Assembly: GCA_963739045.1 (NCBI GenBank)
Contig: CAVTYY010000011.1
Span: 124,001-188,000 of the forward strand
Reading direction: 5' to 3'
DNA from: Halobacillus_B sp963739045
GTDB taxonomy: Bacteria; Bacillota; Bacilli; Bacillales; Halobacillaceae
Length of the DNA: 64,000 nt
Shown: one piece after another, positions 26,201 to 35,099 of the stretch
Position numbering within the stretch: position 1 is the stretch's first letter
How the letters are laid out: every line of letters begins with the position of its first letter
Position numbers and translations under genes: made by a program
Notes under the pieces: model-generated
The model's database searches: none
Told to the model about the DNA's origin: nothing
The model's input: the letters and a program-made list of their open reading frames with translations, nothing else

Positions 26201-27079
26201 TCAAATTTTAACTTCCCAGTCTTCAAGGATGTCCTGACCGGACTGGACAAGCTTTGCCCCTTGCTGGATTAAATAATGACACCCTTCACTCGCTGGGTTC
26301 AAGATTGATCCTGGCATCGCATAGACCTCTCTTCCTTGTTCCAGAGCCTGATCTACGGTGATAAGCGAGCCGCTTCGCATCCTTGCTTCCACTACCAGAG
26401 TCCCTTGAGTAAGACCGGAAATGATGCGATTCCTCTCCGGAAAATGATGCTTTTTCGGTTGTCGATCCGGGGGATATTCGCTCACCAGTAAATGATGGTT
26501 ACATAACTCTTGCAGGAGGGCTGGATTATTCTTAGGATATATATGTTGAAAACCAGATCCAAGAACAGCTATGGTCTTGCCAGATTGCTGTACAGCTAGA
26601 TTATGAGCATATTGATCAATGCCTTTAGCAAAGCCGCTTACTAGCATAAAACCTTGGTTTATCAACGGATTGAGAATTTTTTTCATCGAGGAGAAAGCGT
26701 ATTTTGAAGGGGTTCTCGTACCGACCACACTTAACGAAGATGGAACTTTCAGAAGCTGTGAATTTCCTAGTAAATACAGGACAATGGGGGGATCAGGTAT
26801 CGATTTTAGAAGGGAGGGATAACTGTCGTCAAAAATCGTTATACAGGTGATTTTTTGGAAGATCATGTCGAGTTTCTTCATTATATTAGGGTCACGCAAA
26901 TAGTCAAAAAGAGCACGGGAGCGATCCATTTTTATTTGAAATCGTTCAGCCAATTGATGAGGAGAGTAAAGATGAATTTGGTTAAGCTTAGGGTCGTCTT
27001 TAATGATTTTACGCAGTAAAGTTCGAGTGACGAAGGGAGACGCGTGGAGATGAATCAATTTTTTTCTAATCAGGTCCAT
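26201..27079 (-). CDS. dprA: DprA (Smf), ssDNA-binding RecA loader for transformation
   Basis: The 292-residue protein has the Rossmann-like DprA core: SSLSVVGTRTPSKYAFSSMK, then LVSGFAKGIDQYAH, IAVLGSGFQHIYPKNN and SEYPPDRQPKKHHFPERNRI. DprA binds incoming single-stranded DNA and loads RecA. The order sucD-dprA-topA is the Bacillus arrangement. Its presence alone does not show that the strain is competent. Confidence 0.95.
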   Translation of the reverse strand: MDLIRKKLIHLHASPFVTRTLLRKIIKDDPKLNQIHLYSPHQLAERFQIKMDRSRALFDYLRDPNIMKKLDMIFQKITCITIFDDSYPSLLKSIPDPPIVLYLLGNSQLLKVPSSLSVVGTRTPSKYAFSSMKKILNPLINQGFMLVSGFAKGIDQYAHNLAVQQSGKTIAVLGSGFQHIYPKNNPALLQELCNHHLLVSEYPPDRQPKKHHFPERNRIISGLTQGTLVVEARMRSGSLITVDQALEQGREVYAMPGSILNPASEGCHYLIQQGAKLVQSGQDILEDWEVKI

Positions 27080-27101
27080 ATTCTTCCTCTTTTCATTAAA
27101 G

Positions 27102-27133
27102 ATAAGCCGTGCCTGGAAATAGGCACGGCTTAT
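27102..27133 (-). terminator. Terminator after sucD
   Basis: A perfect 13-base-pair stem (27102-27114 with 27121-27133) has a 6-base loop, 8 bases after the sucD stop. The T-rich tail on the minus strand is weak (CTTTAATG), so termination may be partial. Confidence 0.65.
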
Positions 27134-27141
27134 AAATTAAA

Positions 27142-28044
27142 TTAATGAGTTTTGCACTTATCAAGCAAACCTTGCTTGTCCAATACTTTAATAAGGGTTT
27201 CACCCATTACTGATGGAGTTTCGGCTACATCAATTCCACATTCATTCATAACACGAATTTTCTCATCAGCTGTTCCTTTTCCGCCAGAAATAATGGCGCC
27301 GGCATGGCCCATACGCTTTCCTGGAGGAGCAGTGCGTCCGCCAATGAAGCCTACCACAGGTTTACTCATGTTAGCTTTCACCCATTCAGCAGCTTCTTCT
27401 TCAGCAGTACCTCCGATTTCCCCAATCATAATCACAGCTTCTGTGTCAGGGTCCTCATTGAAGGCTTTAAGGACATCAATAAAATCAGTGCCATTTACAG
27501 GATCTCCGCCGATACCCACGGCAGTGGATTGACCGATTCCTGCTTCTGACAGCTGATGTACAGCTTCATAAGTTAGAGTACCAGAACGGGATACTACCCC
27601 TACATGGCCTTTATTATGAATGTAACCAGGCATAATACCGATTTTACATTCATCTGGAGTAATAACACCAGGACAGTTTGGTCCTACTAGACGTGTTTTC
27701 TTCCCTTCCATATAACGTTTTACTTTTACCATATCCAGTACAGGAATATGTTCAGTAATACAAATTGCCAGGTCAAGCTCGGCATCCGTTGCCTCCATAA
27801 TGGCATCCGCTGCAAATGGAGCTGGAACATAGATTACAGACGCATTTGCTCCTGTATGTTCAACTGCTTCTGAAACAGTATTAAATACAGGTACTCCTTC
27901 TACCTCTGTACCGCCTTTGCCTGGTGTAACTCCACCCACGATTTGTGTACCGTATTCAAGCATTTGCTTTGTATGAAACAAAGCAGTTGATCCTGTAATT
28001 CCCTGTACAATTACTTTAGTCTGTTTGTTAACATATACACTCAT
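27142..28044 (-). CDS. sucD: SucD, succinyl-CoA synthetase alpha subunit
   Basis: The 300-residue protein has the CoA-binding Rossmann start (KQTKVIVQGITGSTALFHTK) and LVGPNCPGVITPDECKIG. The phosphohistidine loop is in RMGHAGAIISGGKGTADEK. With SucC it makes succinyl-CoA or ATP/GTP in the TCA cycle. It lies 16 bases after sucC and is the last gene of that operon. Confidence 0.98.
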   Translation of the reverse strand: MSVYVNKQTKVIVQGITGSTALFHTKQMLEYGTQIVGGVTPGKGGTEVEGVPVFNTVSEAVEHTGANASVIYVPAPFAADAIMEATDAELDLAICITEHIPVLDMVKVKRYMEGKKTRLVGPNCPGVITPDECKIGIMPGYIHNKGHVGVVSRSGTLTYEAVHQLSEAGIGQSTAVGIGGDPVNGTDFIDVLKAFNEDPDTEAVIMIGEIGGTAEEEAAEWVKANMSKPVVGFIGGRTAPPGKRMGHAGAIISGGKGTADEKIRVMNECGIDVAETPSVMGETLIKVLDKQGLLDKCKTH

Positions 28045-28060
28045 GATTTCCCCGCCTTTC

Positions 28061-29221
28061 TTACTTGACTAGTTCTACAATTTTTTGAGCGCCTGCAGCC
28101 ATAGAATCTGCAGAAGTGATGTTTAAGCCTGATTCATCAAGAATTTTCTTTCCTTGTTCAACATTTGTTCCTTCCAAACGAACAACAAGCGGAAGAGTCA
28201 ATCCGATTTGCTTGGTAGCTTCGACAACACCTTCTGCAATGACGTCACATTTCATAATTCCACCGAAGATATTAACGAAAATACCTTTAACATTATCATC
28301 GGACAGAATAATTTTAAATGCTTCTGTTACTTTTTCAGTAGTGGCTCCGCCGCCCACGTCAAGGAAGTTGGCAGGATCACCGCTGTAATGCTTAATGGTG
28401 TCCATAGTCGCCATAGCAAGACCAGCTCCATTAACCATGCAGCCGATGTTTCCGTCTAAGGCAATATAGCTTAGATCATATTTAGATGCTTCTACTTCTT
28501 TAGGATCTTCTTCTTCCAGATCACGAAGGTCTGCTACGTCTTTTTGACGGAATAGAGCGTTATCATCAAAGTTAAGTTTTGAATCAAGCGCCATTACACC
28601 GCCACTGCCAGTCGTTACAAGCGGATTGATTTCAGCTACAGAGCAATCCTTTTGAACGAAGACTTCGTAAAGGCCAAGCATAAATTTAACCGCTTTTCCT
28701 AATGCTTCTTTAGGGATGTTAATGTTGAATGCCAGTCTTCTCGCTTGGAAAGGAGTCAGACCAGTTACAGGATCGATGACCTCTTTAAAGATTTTTTCTG
28801 GAGTTTCAGCAGCCACTTCTTCAATCTCCGTGCCGCCTTCCTCAGAAGCCATCATCGTTACTTTACTTGTAGCGCGATCTAAGACAAGACCGACATAATA
28901 TTCACTTTTAATGTCGCATCCTTCTTCAATTAGTAAGCGCTTTACTTCTTTTCCTTCCGGTCCGGTCTGATGGGTTACTAATGTTTTACCTAAAATTTCT
29001 TCTGCGTAAGTGCGCACTTCGTCAAGATTTTTGGCAATTTTCACCCCACCAGCTTTTCCTCGTCCGCCGGCATGGATTTGTGCTTTAACTACAGTGACAT
29101 CTGTACCTAGTTTCTTTGCTGCTTCAACAGCTTCATCTACAGTATATGCCACATGGCCATTTGGCACTGAAACGCCAAAATCGCGCATAATTTGTTTCCC
29201 CTGATACTCGTGAATGTTCAT
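28061..29221 (-). CDS. sucC: SucC, succinyl-CoA synthetase beta subunit
   Basis: The 386-residue ATP-grasp protein starts MNIHEYQGKQIMRDFGVSVP, with KAQIHAGGRGKAGGVK in the nucleotide-binding part and the C-terminal ligase domain (NFLDVGGGATTEKVTEAFKI, FVNIFGGIMKCDVIAEGVVE). It pairs with SucD. A GGGAGGATG ribosome site precedes the ATG. Confidence 0.98.
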   Translation of the reverse strand: MNIHEYQGKQIMRDFGVSVPNGHVAYTVDEAVEAAKKLGTDVTVVKAQIHAGGRGKAGGVKIAKNLDEVRTYAEEILGKTLVTHQTGPEGKEVKRLLIEEGCDIKSEYYVGLVLDRATSKVTMMASEEGGTEIEEVAAETPEKIFKEVIDPVTGLTPFQARRLAFNINIPKEALGKAVKFMLGLYEVFVQKDCSVAEINPLVTTGSGGVMALDSKLNFDDNALFRQKDVADLRDLEEEDPKEVEASKYDLSYIALDGNIGCMVNGAGLAMATMDTIKHYSGDPANFLDVGGGATTEKVTEAFKIILSDDNVKGIFVNIFGGIMKCDVIAEGVVEATKQIGLTLPLVVRLEGTNVEQGKKILDESGLNITSADSMAAGAQKIVELVK

Positions 29222-29255
29222 GTTTCATCCTCCCATCAAATTTCACTGCATTCTC

Positions 29256-29285
29256 ATTGTATAAAAAAACGCAGGCTATTGTCCA
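29256..29285 (-). promoter_or_regulatory. Promoter of sucCD
   Basis: TGGACA (29280-29285) and TACAAT (29256-29261) are separated by 18 bases, 35 bases before the sucC start. The spacer contains a run of seven T. It is consistent with SigA. Confidence 0.6.
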
Positions 29286-29364
29286 CAGTAACGTAGCTTT
29301 ATGTCGAAATTTTCATATTAGTTAACGATATATACATTATGTAAACTTTATTTTTATAATTTTC

Positions 29365-29634
29365 TTACTCTTTTAAATCTTTATCAGATTGATAGATAAA
29401 AGCAAATACTTCGGCCACCACATGGTAGAGTTCTTCAGGTATCTGCTCATTAATATTCAATTCGGATAGAAGCGCGATCAGCGTGGCATCCTCTTGAACC
29501 GGAATGTTATGCTCCTCTGCTTTTCTTAGAATGTTTTCAGCCACGTCTCCTTTCCCTTTAGCTTTAACTGTTGGTGCTGCATCGCGTGCTTCATCATAAC
29601 CGAGAGCGATCGCTTCTTTTCGTTTAATAGTCAT
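29365..29634 (-). CDS. ylqH: YlqH, FlhB C-terminal-domain-like protein
   Basis: The 89-residue protein is soluble and aligns along its length with the cytoplasmic C-terminus of FlhB (AIALGYDEARDAAPTVKAKG; VVAEVFAFIYQ near the end). It lacks all membrane segments and the NPTH cleavage motif. In B. subtilis it is also next to ylqG outside the flagellar operon. Its start overlaps the end of ylqG by 4 bases. A role in switching or regulating export with the FliK-like YlqG is an inference from homology. Confidence 0.88.
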   Translation of the reverse strand: MTIKRKEAIALGYDEARDAAPTVKAKGKGDVAENILRKAEEHNIPVQEDATLIALLSELNINEQIPEELYHVVAEVFAFIYQSDKDLKE

Positions 29635-31535
29635 ATGCGAATGTCTAGTCCCTTCTTTTCTGGAGAAGTGGAAGCTGATGCAGCCGGATGTGGAGTTTTT
29701 AAAACATGAGTTTTGTAATGGATAGAGGTTAATGTGTAGCCCAGCTTACTTAAACCCTGTTCTAAGGCGGATTTATGTTTTTCAAGGACTTGCTTACTTT
29801 CCTCCAATTGATTGAAAACTGTCACGGCTACATGGCGTTCACTGATATTTAAATCAATGACTGTCTCCTTCATGGTTTCTAAATCTAAATAGAACACAAC
29901 TCTGCAAAAGTCGGGATCAATTTCGTTCTTGCTGTTCTTTCTCCCTTCAACATTTACATGTATATCTTTAGCAGAATCCAACAAAAATCCTGGGAATTGA
30001 AGCGAAAACTGAATGGATTGATTGGTAACCTGGTGGGACGACAGCTGGATTCCGTTTAATAGATGCTGAAGTTGTTTGGCCCCATCTGCCGACTGAGAGC
30101 GGCCGGTATCTTGCTGCATTTGAAGCATCAACGATCGAAGTGTCTGCTCATTCTGGCTCCTTTGCGGGAGGTCGGAAGATTGATTAATCAATGCCTCCTC
30201 ACTTGAGCCGATCGTATGCATCATTAGCTTAATCTTTAAAAATATTAAATCCTTGTGGTTCGTTTCAGGAAGCTGATTCATCGCACCGCTGATCCACTCC
30301 GTTAAGACTGCCTGTTGAAATTTTGGAAGCTGCTGAGCTTCCAGTTTTTCAAGTTTGGGAAGCAGCGAATTCCATTCAACTGGATCGAAATTCCCATTCG
30401 TCACCTTTGGAAGATCTTTGACTGCTTGAGAGAGAACATTTTTATCCGCTGGCTCTAGAGCAGGAATTATTTTATCAAATATCTTACGTTCCATAAGGGA
30501 ATGATAGTTCTTCAGTAAGGGCTCTAAGTTTTTTTCAGAGAATCGCAGCGTCTGATCTGCCTGTAGGGCATCCTGATTAAATGGATTTATTTGCTGTACC
30601 CACTGCTTTAACATTTGCCTGTCTTTAGTTGTTAAAGGCAGCTGTTCTTCAAATAACTGCTTCAATTGAGGAACCAGCCGTTTTGCCGGCGGGATTAAAA
30701 ATTCAGGTATTGGACGGCTGCCTATTGGATCCTGCTGGAAAGTTGAGGTGATTTCCTGAGCCGACTTCCAGCTCTGTACGTCTTTTTTAAACTGAGAAAA
30801 CGTATAATTTTCAGGGTATAATCCGGCTTTTTTTAACACGTTAAAGGAATTATCTATTCCGTGTTCAGCTTCCGATACCAATCTTACAGCTATGCGTTTC
30901 TCTAATGGAATCTCTGGCAGGTTATTTTTCATCCGGCTGATTAAATCTGTAACTTTCTGGGCAGAATTACTAGAATTTTTATCTGTAGAAACAGAATGGG
31001 ACAGCTTATTTATTTCCTGAGTTAAATCCTTCGTCTCCCTTGTATAAAACGCTTGAAAAACAGATGGCTTGATGGGCAGCTGTTTTTCAAACATGTTTAA
31101 TAAGGAGGTAACTGCTGCTGTCTTCTCTTCCGCCTGATTCAGAAGTGTCACAGCTTGAGTAAGACCCGTCTTGTGAAAAGAGATATCCTTCTGAAGAAGT
31201 TGACGGATCAGGGACTGGCTGTGTTTGGTCCGTCTTAAGCCTAATACTTGAAAGAGATTTGCCAGCTCTTGCTGTTCTGTCTTTTGAGAGGATACTACAG
31301 CTAAATGAACTTGGTCCCCTGTCGATTTCACTTGAAACAGATAACGCTCTCCTTTAGTTAAGGATGTTTCTAATTGGGCATGAAGCTGTTCTGTGCCAAG
31401 CTGCACCAGGGCCCGATTTCCCGGCAATAACTTGATGACCTTACCAGCTATGTACTGACCTTTTTTCGGCTGCTGAGAGGTGACCGCAGCCTTTGCTTGT
31501 ACGGTTTTCAATATACTGGACAGGATGGGGTTCAT
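29631..31535 (-). CDS. ylqG: YlqG, large FliK-like protein
   Basis: The 634-residue hydrophilic protein is rich in Gln, Leu and Lys. The N-terminus (GQYIAGKVIKLLPGNRALVQ) looks like a small beta domain. The long helical middle is poorly conserved. The C-terminal part (residues about 500-610) resembles the hook-length control fold (QFSLQFPGFLLDSAKDIHVN, RVVFYLDLETMKETVIDLNI). The function is not established to my knowledge. It is translationally coupled to ylqH, the FlhB-C-like gene, and preceded by rnhB. Confidence 0.8.
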   Translation of the reverse strand: MNPILSSILKTVQAKAAVTSQQPKKGQYIAGKVIKLLPGNRALVQLGTEQLHAQLETSLTKGERYLFQVKSTGDQVHLAVVSSQKTEQQELANLFQVLGLRRTKHSQSLIRQLLQKDISFHKTGLTQAVTLLNQAEEKTAAVTSLLNMFEKQLPIKPSVFQAFYTRETKDLTQEINKLSHSVSTDKNSSNSAQKVTDLISRMKNNLPEIPLEKRIAVRLVSEAEHGIDNSFNVLKKAGLYPENYTFSQFKKDVQSWKSAQEITSTFQQDPIGSRPIPEFLIPPAKRLVPQLKQLFEEQLPLTTKDRQMLKQWVQQINPFNQDALQADQTLRFSEKNLEPLLKNYHSLMERKIFDKIIPALEPADKNVLSQAVKDLPKVTNGNFDPVEWNSLLPKLEKLEAQQLPKFQQAVLTEWISGAMNQLPETNHKDLIFLKIKLMMHTIGSSEEALINQSSDLPQRSQNEQTLRSLMLQMQQDTGRSQSADGAKQLQHLLNGIQLSSHQVTNQSIQFSLQFPGFLLDSAKDIHVNVEGRKNSKNEIDPDFCRVVFYLDLETMKETVIDLNISERHVAVTVFNQLEESKQVLEKHKSALEQGLSKLGYTLTSIHYKTHVLKTPHPAASASTSPEKKGLDIRI

Positions 31536-31549
31536 GTATTTGCACCTCT

Positions 31550-32317
31550 TTAGGAAAGTATTTGTTCTTTAACAGGAGAAAAACTGACACGGTGATAGGG
31601 AGTGGCGCCAAATTGATCTAGTGCCTGTAAATGATTTTTTGTTCCGTACCCTTGGTTGGATATAAAATCATAGTCCGGATAAAGTTCGTGCAGTTCTTTC
31701 ATGATATTATCCCTGGTAACTTTGGCTATCACACTTGCCGCAGCTATCGAAACACTTCTTTCATCTCCTTTTATAAGCGATTCCTGTGGACAAGACAGCT
31801 GATTCACTTCCATCGCATCGACTAACACGTAATCAGGCTCTTGATACAAGGATTCTACTGCCCTCTTCATTGCTAATTTTGTTGACTGATAAATATTAAT
31901 CTGATCGATTTCTTTATTCGTAACGATTCCCACTCCGAAGTCAGCTTGCGTCCTAATGATCTGATAAAAATCTTCCCTTTGTATCCGGGATAACTGCTTT
32001 GAGTCGTTCAGACCTTCAAGATAAAAGCCTTCAGGGAGAATAACAGCCGCGGCAACGACCGGACCGGCGAGAGGGCCGCGGCCGGCTTCATCGACTCCGG
32101 CGATTCTCTCTTTCCCTTTAGCAAGTGCAATTCGCTCAAACTCCATCATCTTCAGATATTGTACTTTCCATGCTTTCTTTTTTTCCAGCTTCCGTTCATA
32201 TTTACGGACGAGTTCCAGCACTCCCTTACGAGAATCTTGTTTCAGATCCTCTAAGTCTGCTTCACTCAATTCACTCTCTAAAATCCACTGCTTTATTTCT
32301 TGTACCGTTTTTTTCAT
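31550..32317 (-). CDS. rnhB: RnhB, ribonuclease HII
   Basis: The 255-residue protein has the RNase HII signature IAGVDEAGRGPLAGPVVAAA with the catalytic Asp-Glu pair, Asp in YVLVDAMEV, and the C-terminal AAASVIAKVTRDNIMKEL. It removes ribonucleotides from DNA. An N-terminal extension of about 70 residues (before MEFERIALAKGKER) is usual for Bacillus RnhB. It lies between rbgA and ylqG. Confidence 0.97.
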   Translation of the reverse strand: MKKTVQEIKQWILESELSEADLEDLKQDSRKGVLELVRKYERKLEKKKAWKVQYLKMMEFERIALAKGKERIAGVDEAGRGPLAGPVVAAAVILPEGFYLEGLNDSKQLSRIQREDFYQIIRTQADFGVGIVTNKEIDQINIYQSTKLAMKRAVESLYQEPDYVLVDAMEVNQLSCPQESLIKGDERSVSIAAASVIAKVTRDNIMKELHELYPDYDFISNQGYGTKNHLQALDQFGATPYHRVSFSPVKEQILS

Positions 32318-32369
32318 TTTTGCTCCCCGTTTCTTCTTTATATCGGCTCCCCGTAATCACTATGTAATA

Positions 32370-32406
32370 AAAAAACGCAAATTGGATTTTATCCATTCTG
32401 CGTTTC
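32370..32406 (-). terminator. Terminator after rbgA
   Basis: The hairpin AACGCAGAATGGAT / ATCCAATTTGCGTT (one mismatch) is followed on the minus strand by TTTTTTTATTAC. It lies within 14 bases of the rbgA stop codon. It separates lepB-rbgA from rnhB. Confidence 0.8.
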
Positions 32407-32419
32407 TTCACATGTCCAT

Positions 32420-33262
32420 TTATTCCGGACGTTCAAAACTGATTAAACCTGTCTTTCCAGTCCTTAAATCCTGCAGAATTACATCTGAAGTTTTCTCGAA
32501 ATTGACTACCCCTCCACTCTCAAGGCAGCCCCTTTTCATCCCGATTTTTTCAAATGCTTCCATAATATCCTCATATTCTGAAAACCCATATCTCTTTTCT
32601 AGAAGTGCAGGATAATTCTCTTTTAAATAATCCAGAATATAAGCCGCAACATCCTCTTTAGGGAGGATTTGATCTTTAATAGTTCCAATAGAAGCTAGAC
32701 GATAACCAACTTCCTCGTCTTCGAATTTCGGCCATAAAATACCAGGTGTATCGAGCAATTCAAATTCTTTCTTGACTTTAATCCACTGTTGGGCAGTCGT
32801 CACTCCTGGCTTGTCTCCCGTTTTTGCAGCTTTCTTATTGGCAAGACGATTGATTAGTGTGGACTTTCCAACGTTCGGGATTCCCAAAATCATTGCACGG
32901 GACGCACGAGGACGAACCCCTTTTGCCCGTAGCTTTTCTATTTTTTCTTTTCCTAGCTCTTTAGCAGTATGAACAACTTTCTGGATATCTTTTTTTTGAT
33001 TTGCCTCAATTGCTAAAGCTGGAATTCCACTGTTTTCATATGCATTAAGCCACTTATTTGTAATGTTGGGATCTGCTAAATCTTTTTTCATAAACACGAT
33101 CATTTTTGGCTTATCTTGCAATAAATCATGCAGCATTGGGTTTTGTGAGGAAAGAGGGGCTCTAGCATCCACTAATTCGATCACAAAGTCTACAAGCTTT
33201 AATTTCTCAGCAGCTTCTCTTCTTGCCTTGGCCATATGACCAGGAAACCATTGTATCGTCAC
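32420..33262 (-). CDS. rbgA: RbgA (YlqF), GTPase for 50S ribosome assembly
   Basis: The 280-residue circularly permuted GTPase has G4-type MKKDLAD first, then G1 ILGIPNVGKSTLINRL and G3 LLDTPGILWP, followed by a C-terminal ANTAR-like region. The N-terminus IQWFPGHMAKARREAAEKL is diagnostic. It is essential for late 50S assembly in B. subtilis. It follows lepB by 10 bases. Confidence 0.97.
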   Translation of the reverse strand: MTIQWFPGHMAKARREAAEKLKLVDFVIELVDARAPLSSQNPMLHDLLQDKPKMIVFMKKDLADPNITNKWLNAYENSGIPALAIEANQKKDIQKVVHTAKELGKEKIEKLRAKGVRPRASRAMILGIPNVGKSTLINRLANKKAAKTGDKPGVTTAQQWIKVKKEFELLDTPGILWPKFEDEEVGYRLASIGTIKDQILPKEDVAAYILDYLKENYPALLEKRYGFSEYEDIMEAFEKIGMKRGCLESGGVVNFEKTSDVILQDLRTGKTGLISFERPE

Positions 33263-33272
33263 ATTGACCCTC

Positions 33273-33821
33273 CTAGTGCACGAGTCGAATTCGATTTAGC
33301 GGCCAATAAAGAAGAACCGCCTGGCCGACTATTTTATCTTCAGGGATCATCCCCAGCATCCGACTATCTGTAGAATTATTTCGATTGTCGCCTAAGACGA
33401 GGAGTTCACCTTCTGGAACTGTATCATAGCCCCCAGGAACCTGCTCAATAGAAAAATCGTCCGTTAAGACATCTCCTTCTGGCATTTTACTGAGCCGGTC
33501 ATTTAAGAACTTCTCATCTACTTTCTTCCCATTCACATAAAGCTGATCACTCTTATATTCAATGTGATCTCCAGGCAGACCTATCACTCGTTTTATGTAA
33601 TCTTTTGTTTCAGTCGCATGAAACACGACCACATCAAATCGATCGGGTTCTCCCAGGGTGTAATTTATTTTGCTTACTATGAGGTGGTCGCCGTTATGCA
33701 AAGTATTCTGCATCGAGGGACCTTCCACTACTACAGGGGCAAACAGGAAGACACGAACTATGATTGCTAAAGCAGCTGCGATTACAAATGCTTTAATCCA
33801 GTCCCACCATTGTTTGTTCAT
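33273..33821 (-). CDS. lepB: Type I signal peptidase (LepB/Sip)
   Basis: The 182-residue protein has one N-terminal membrane anchor (about residues 8-28). The catalytic Ser36 is in EGPSMQNTL and the general base Lys77 in YIKRVIGLPGDHI; a C-terminal box has VLGDNRNNSTDSR. It cleaves signal peptides of secreted proteins on the outer face of the membrane. The ATG at 33821 follows GAGGAGAGGGAG; an upstream frame extension runs into the rplS terminator and was rejected. Insertion between rplS and rbgA is not the B. subtilis arrangement as I recall it. Confidence 0.95.
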   Translation of the reverse strand: MNKQWWDWIKAFVIAAALAIIVRVFLFAPVVVEGPSMQNTLHNGDHLIVSKINYTLGEPDRFDVVVFHATETKDYIKRVIGLPGDHIEYKSDQLYVNGKKVDEKFLNDRLSKMPEGDVLTDDFSIEQVPGGYDTVPEGELLVLGDNRNNSTDSRMLGMIPEDKIVGQAVLLYWPLNRIRLVH

Positions 33822-33854
33822 AGGACTCCCTCTCCTCTCTCCTACAAAGATTAG

Positions 33855-33889
33855 AAAAAAGGAGCTTGGCAAATGCAAGCTCCTTTCGA
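33855..33889 (-). terminator. Terminator after rplS
   Basis: The 11-base-pair stem AAAGGAGCTTG / CAAGCTCCTTT with a 7-base loop is followed on the minus strand by TTTTTTCTAA. It begins 10 bases after the rplS stop. Confidence 0.85.
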
Positions 33890-33895
33890 CTTCGA

Positions 33896-34240
33896 TTAAA
33901 GAATCTCTTTAATTCTTGCTGCTTTACCGCGAAGATTACGCAGATAATAAAGCTTAGCACGACGTACTTTACCGCGACGGGAACGCTCAATTTTAGCAAT
34001 TCGCGGAGAATGTAGAGGGAATGTACGTTCCACACCTACACCGTAAGTAATCTTACGTACGGTAAATGTTTCACTGATTCCGCCATTCTGACGTTTAATA
34101 ACGACACCTTCATATACCTGAATACGCTCACGGCTACCTTCGACAACTTTCACGTGTACTTTTACAGTATCACCAGGGCGAAAGTCTGGAAGGTCGGTAC
34201 GAAGCTGTTCTTTTGTAATGTCATGAATAAGTTGCTGCAT
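33896..34240 (-). CDS. rplS: Ribosomal protein L19
   Basis: The 114-residue protein has the L19 signature (FRPGDTVKVHVKVVEGSRER; FPLHSPRIAKIERSRRGKVR; KLYYLRNLRGKAARIKE). It sits at the interface of the ribosomal subunits. It follows trmD but has its own promoter and leader, and a terminator after it. Confidence 0.99.
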   Translation of the reverse strand: MQQLIHDITKEQLRTDLPDFRPGDTVKVHVKVVEGSRERIQVYEGVVIKRQNGGISETFTVRKITYGVGVERTFPLHSPRIAKIERSRRGKVRRAKLYYLRNLRGKAARIKEIL

Positions 34241-34326
34241 CGTATTTCACTCCTTTTAACTAATGCTCTTGTCTTCTAAGAGGCAGCGGAACATCGTTTT
34301 CCGCTTAAACCGAACGTTTAAGCACA
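34241..34326 (-). ncRNA. Candidate L19 (rplS) mRNA leader
   Basis: From the predicted transcription start at about 34326 the RNA forms two adjacent hairpins: GCTTAAAC / GTTTAAGC and GCGGAAA / TTTCCGC-like. A single-stranded part with the ribosome site AAAGGAG follows. This location and layout match the autoregulatory L19 leader known from Firmicutes. I judged the match by arrangement, not by a covariance model. Confidence 0.5.
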
Positions 34327-34332
34327 AAGTTT

Positions 34333-34361
34333 AATATATCATAAACCTCTATATACTGCAA
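34333..34361 (-). promoter_or_regulatory. Promoter of rplS
   Basis: TTGCAG (34356-34361) and TATATT (34333-34338) are separated by 17 bases, directly after the trmD stop codon. It feeds the hairpin-rich leader before rplS. Confidence 0.6.
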
Positions 34362-34367
34362 GGATTC

Positions 34368-35099
34368 TTAATGATTTTCCCATTCTTGCAGCCATGCTTT
34401 TTCTTGCTCTGTGAGCTCTCTATGCTGCAATAGATCCGGCCGTCTTTCGTACGTTCGTTTTAAGGATTGATAGTGTCTCCACTCGTCGATCCTTGCATGA
34501 TTTCCAGAGAGGAGTACTTCTGGTACTTCTTTACCTCGAAAATCAGCAGGTCTCGTATAATGCGGATGTTCCAGTAATCCATTTGAAAAGGAATCTTCGG
34601 GTGCCGACTGTTCATTTCCAAGAACTCCCGGGAGCAGACGGATTACAGAGTCCATAACCACCATTGCCCCGAGTTCTCCGCCGGTCAGAACGTAATCTCC
34701 AATTGAAATTTCATCAGTGACAAGTTCCTGGCGAATCCGTTCATCATAACCTTCATAATGACCGCAAATAAAAACAAGATGCTCTTCTTCCGCTAACTCT
34801 TCTGCTTTCTTCTGTGTGTAGGGTTCCCCCTGCGGACACATAAGAATAACTCTTGGCTTAGTAACGGATTTCCGGTGGATATCTTCGACCGCATCAAATA
34901 TCGGCTGTGGCGTAAGAACTAAACCAGCTCCGCCTCCATAAGGATAGTCATCTACTTTATTATGTTTATTGGTAGTAAAATCACGAAAGTTTATATAATT
35001 ATAGTGAAAGGCCTCTCGATCCTGAGCTCGTTTCATAATTGAATGGTTCAATACACCTTCGAACATTTCAGGAAACAAAGTCATAATATCGATTTGCAT
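34368..35099 (-). CDS. trmD: TrmD, tRNA (guanine-37-N1)-methyltransferase
   Basis: The 243-residue protein starts MQIDIMTLFPEMFEGVLNHS and contains VDDYPYGGGAGLVL and the trefoil-knot AdoMet site (ICGHYEGYDERIRQELVTDE, SIGDYVLTGGELGA). It methylates G37 next to the anticodon and prevents frameshifts. It overlaps rimM by one base, so the two are likely coupled. Confidence 0.98.
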   Translation of the reverse strand: MQIDIMTLFPEMFEGVLNHSIMKRAQDREAFHYNYINFRDFTTNKHNKVDDYPYGGGAGLVLTPQPIFDAVEDIHRKSVTKPRVILMCPQGEPYTQKKAEELAEEEHLVFICGHYEGYDERIRQELVTDEISIGDYVLTGGELGAMVVMDSVIRLLPGVLGNEQSAPEDSFSNGLLEHPHYTRPADFRGKEVPEVLLSGNHARIDEWRHYQSLKRTYERRPDLLQHRELTEQEKAWLQEWENH

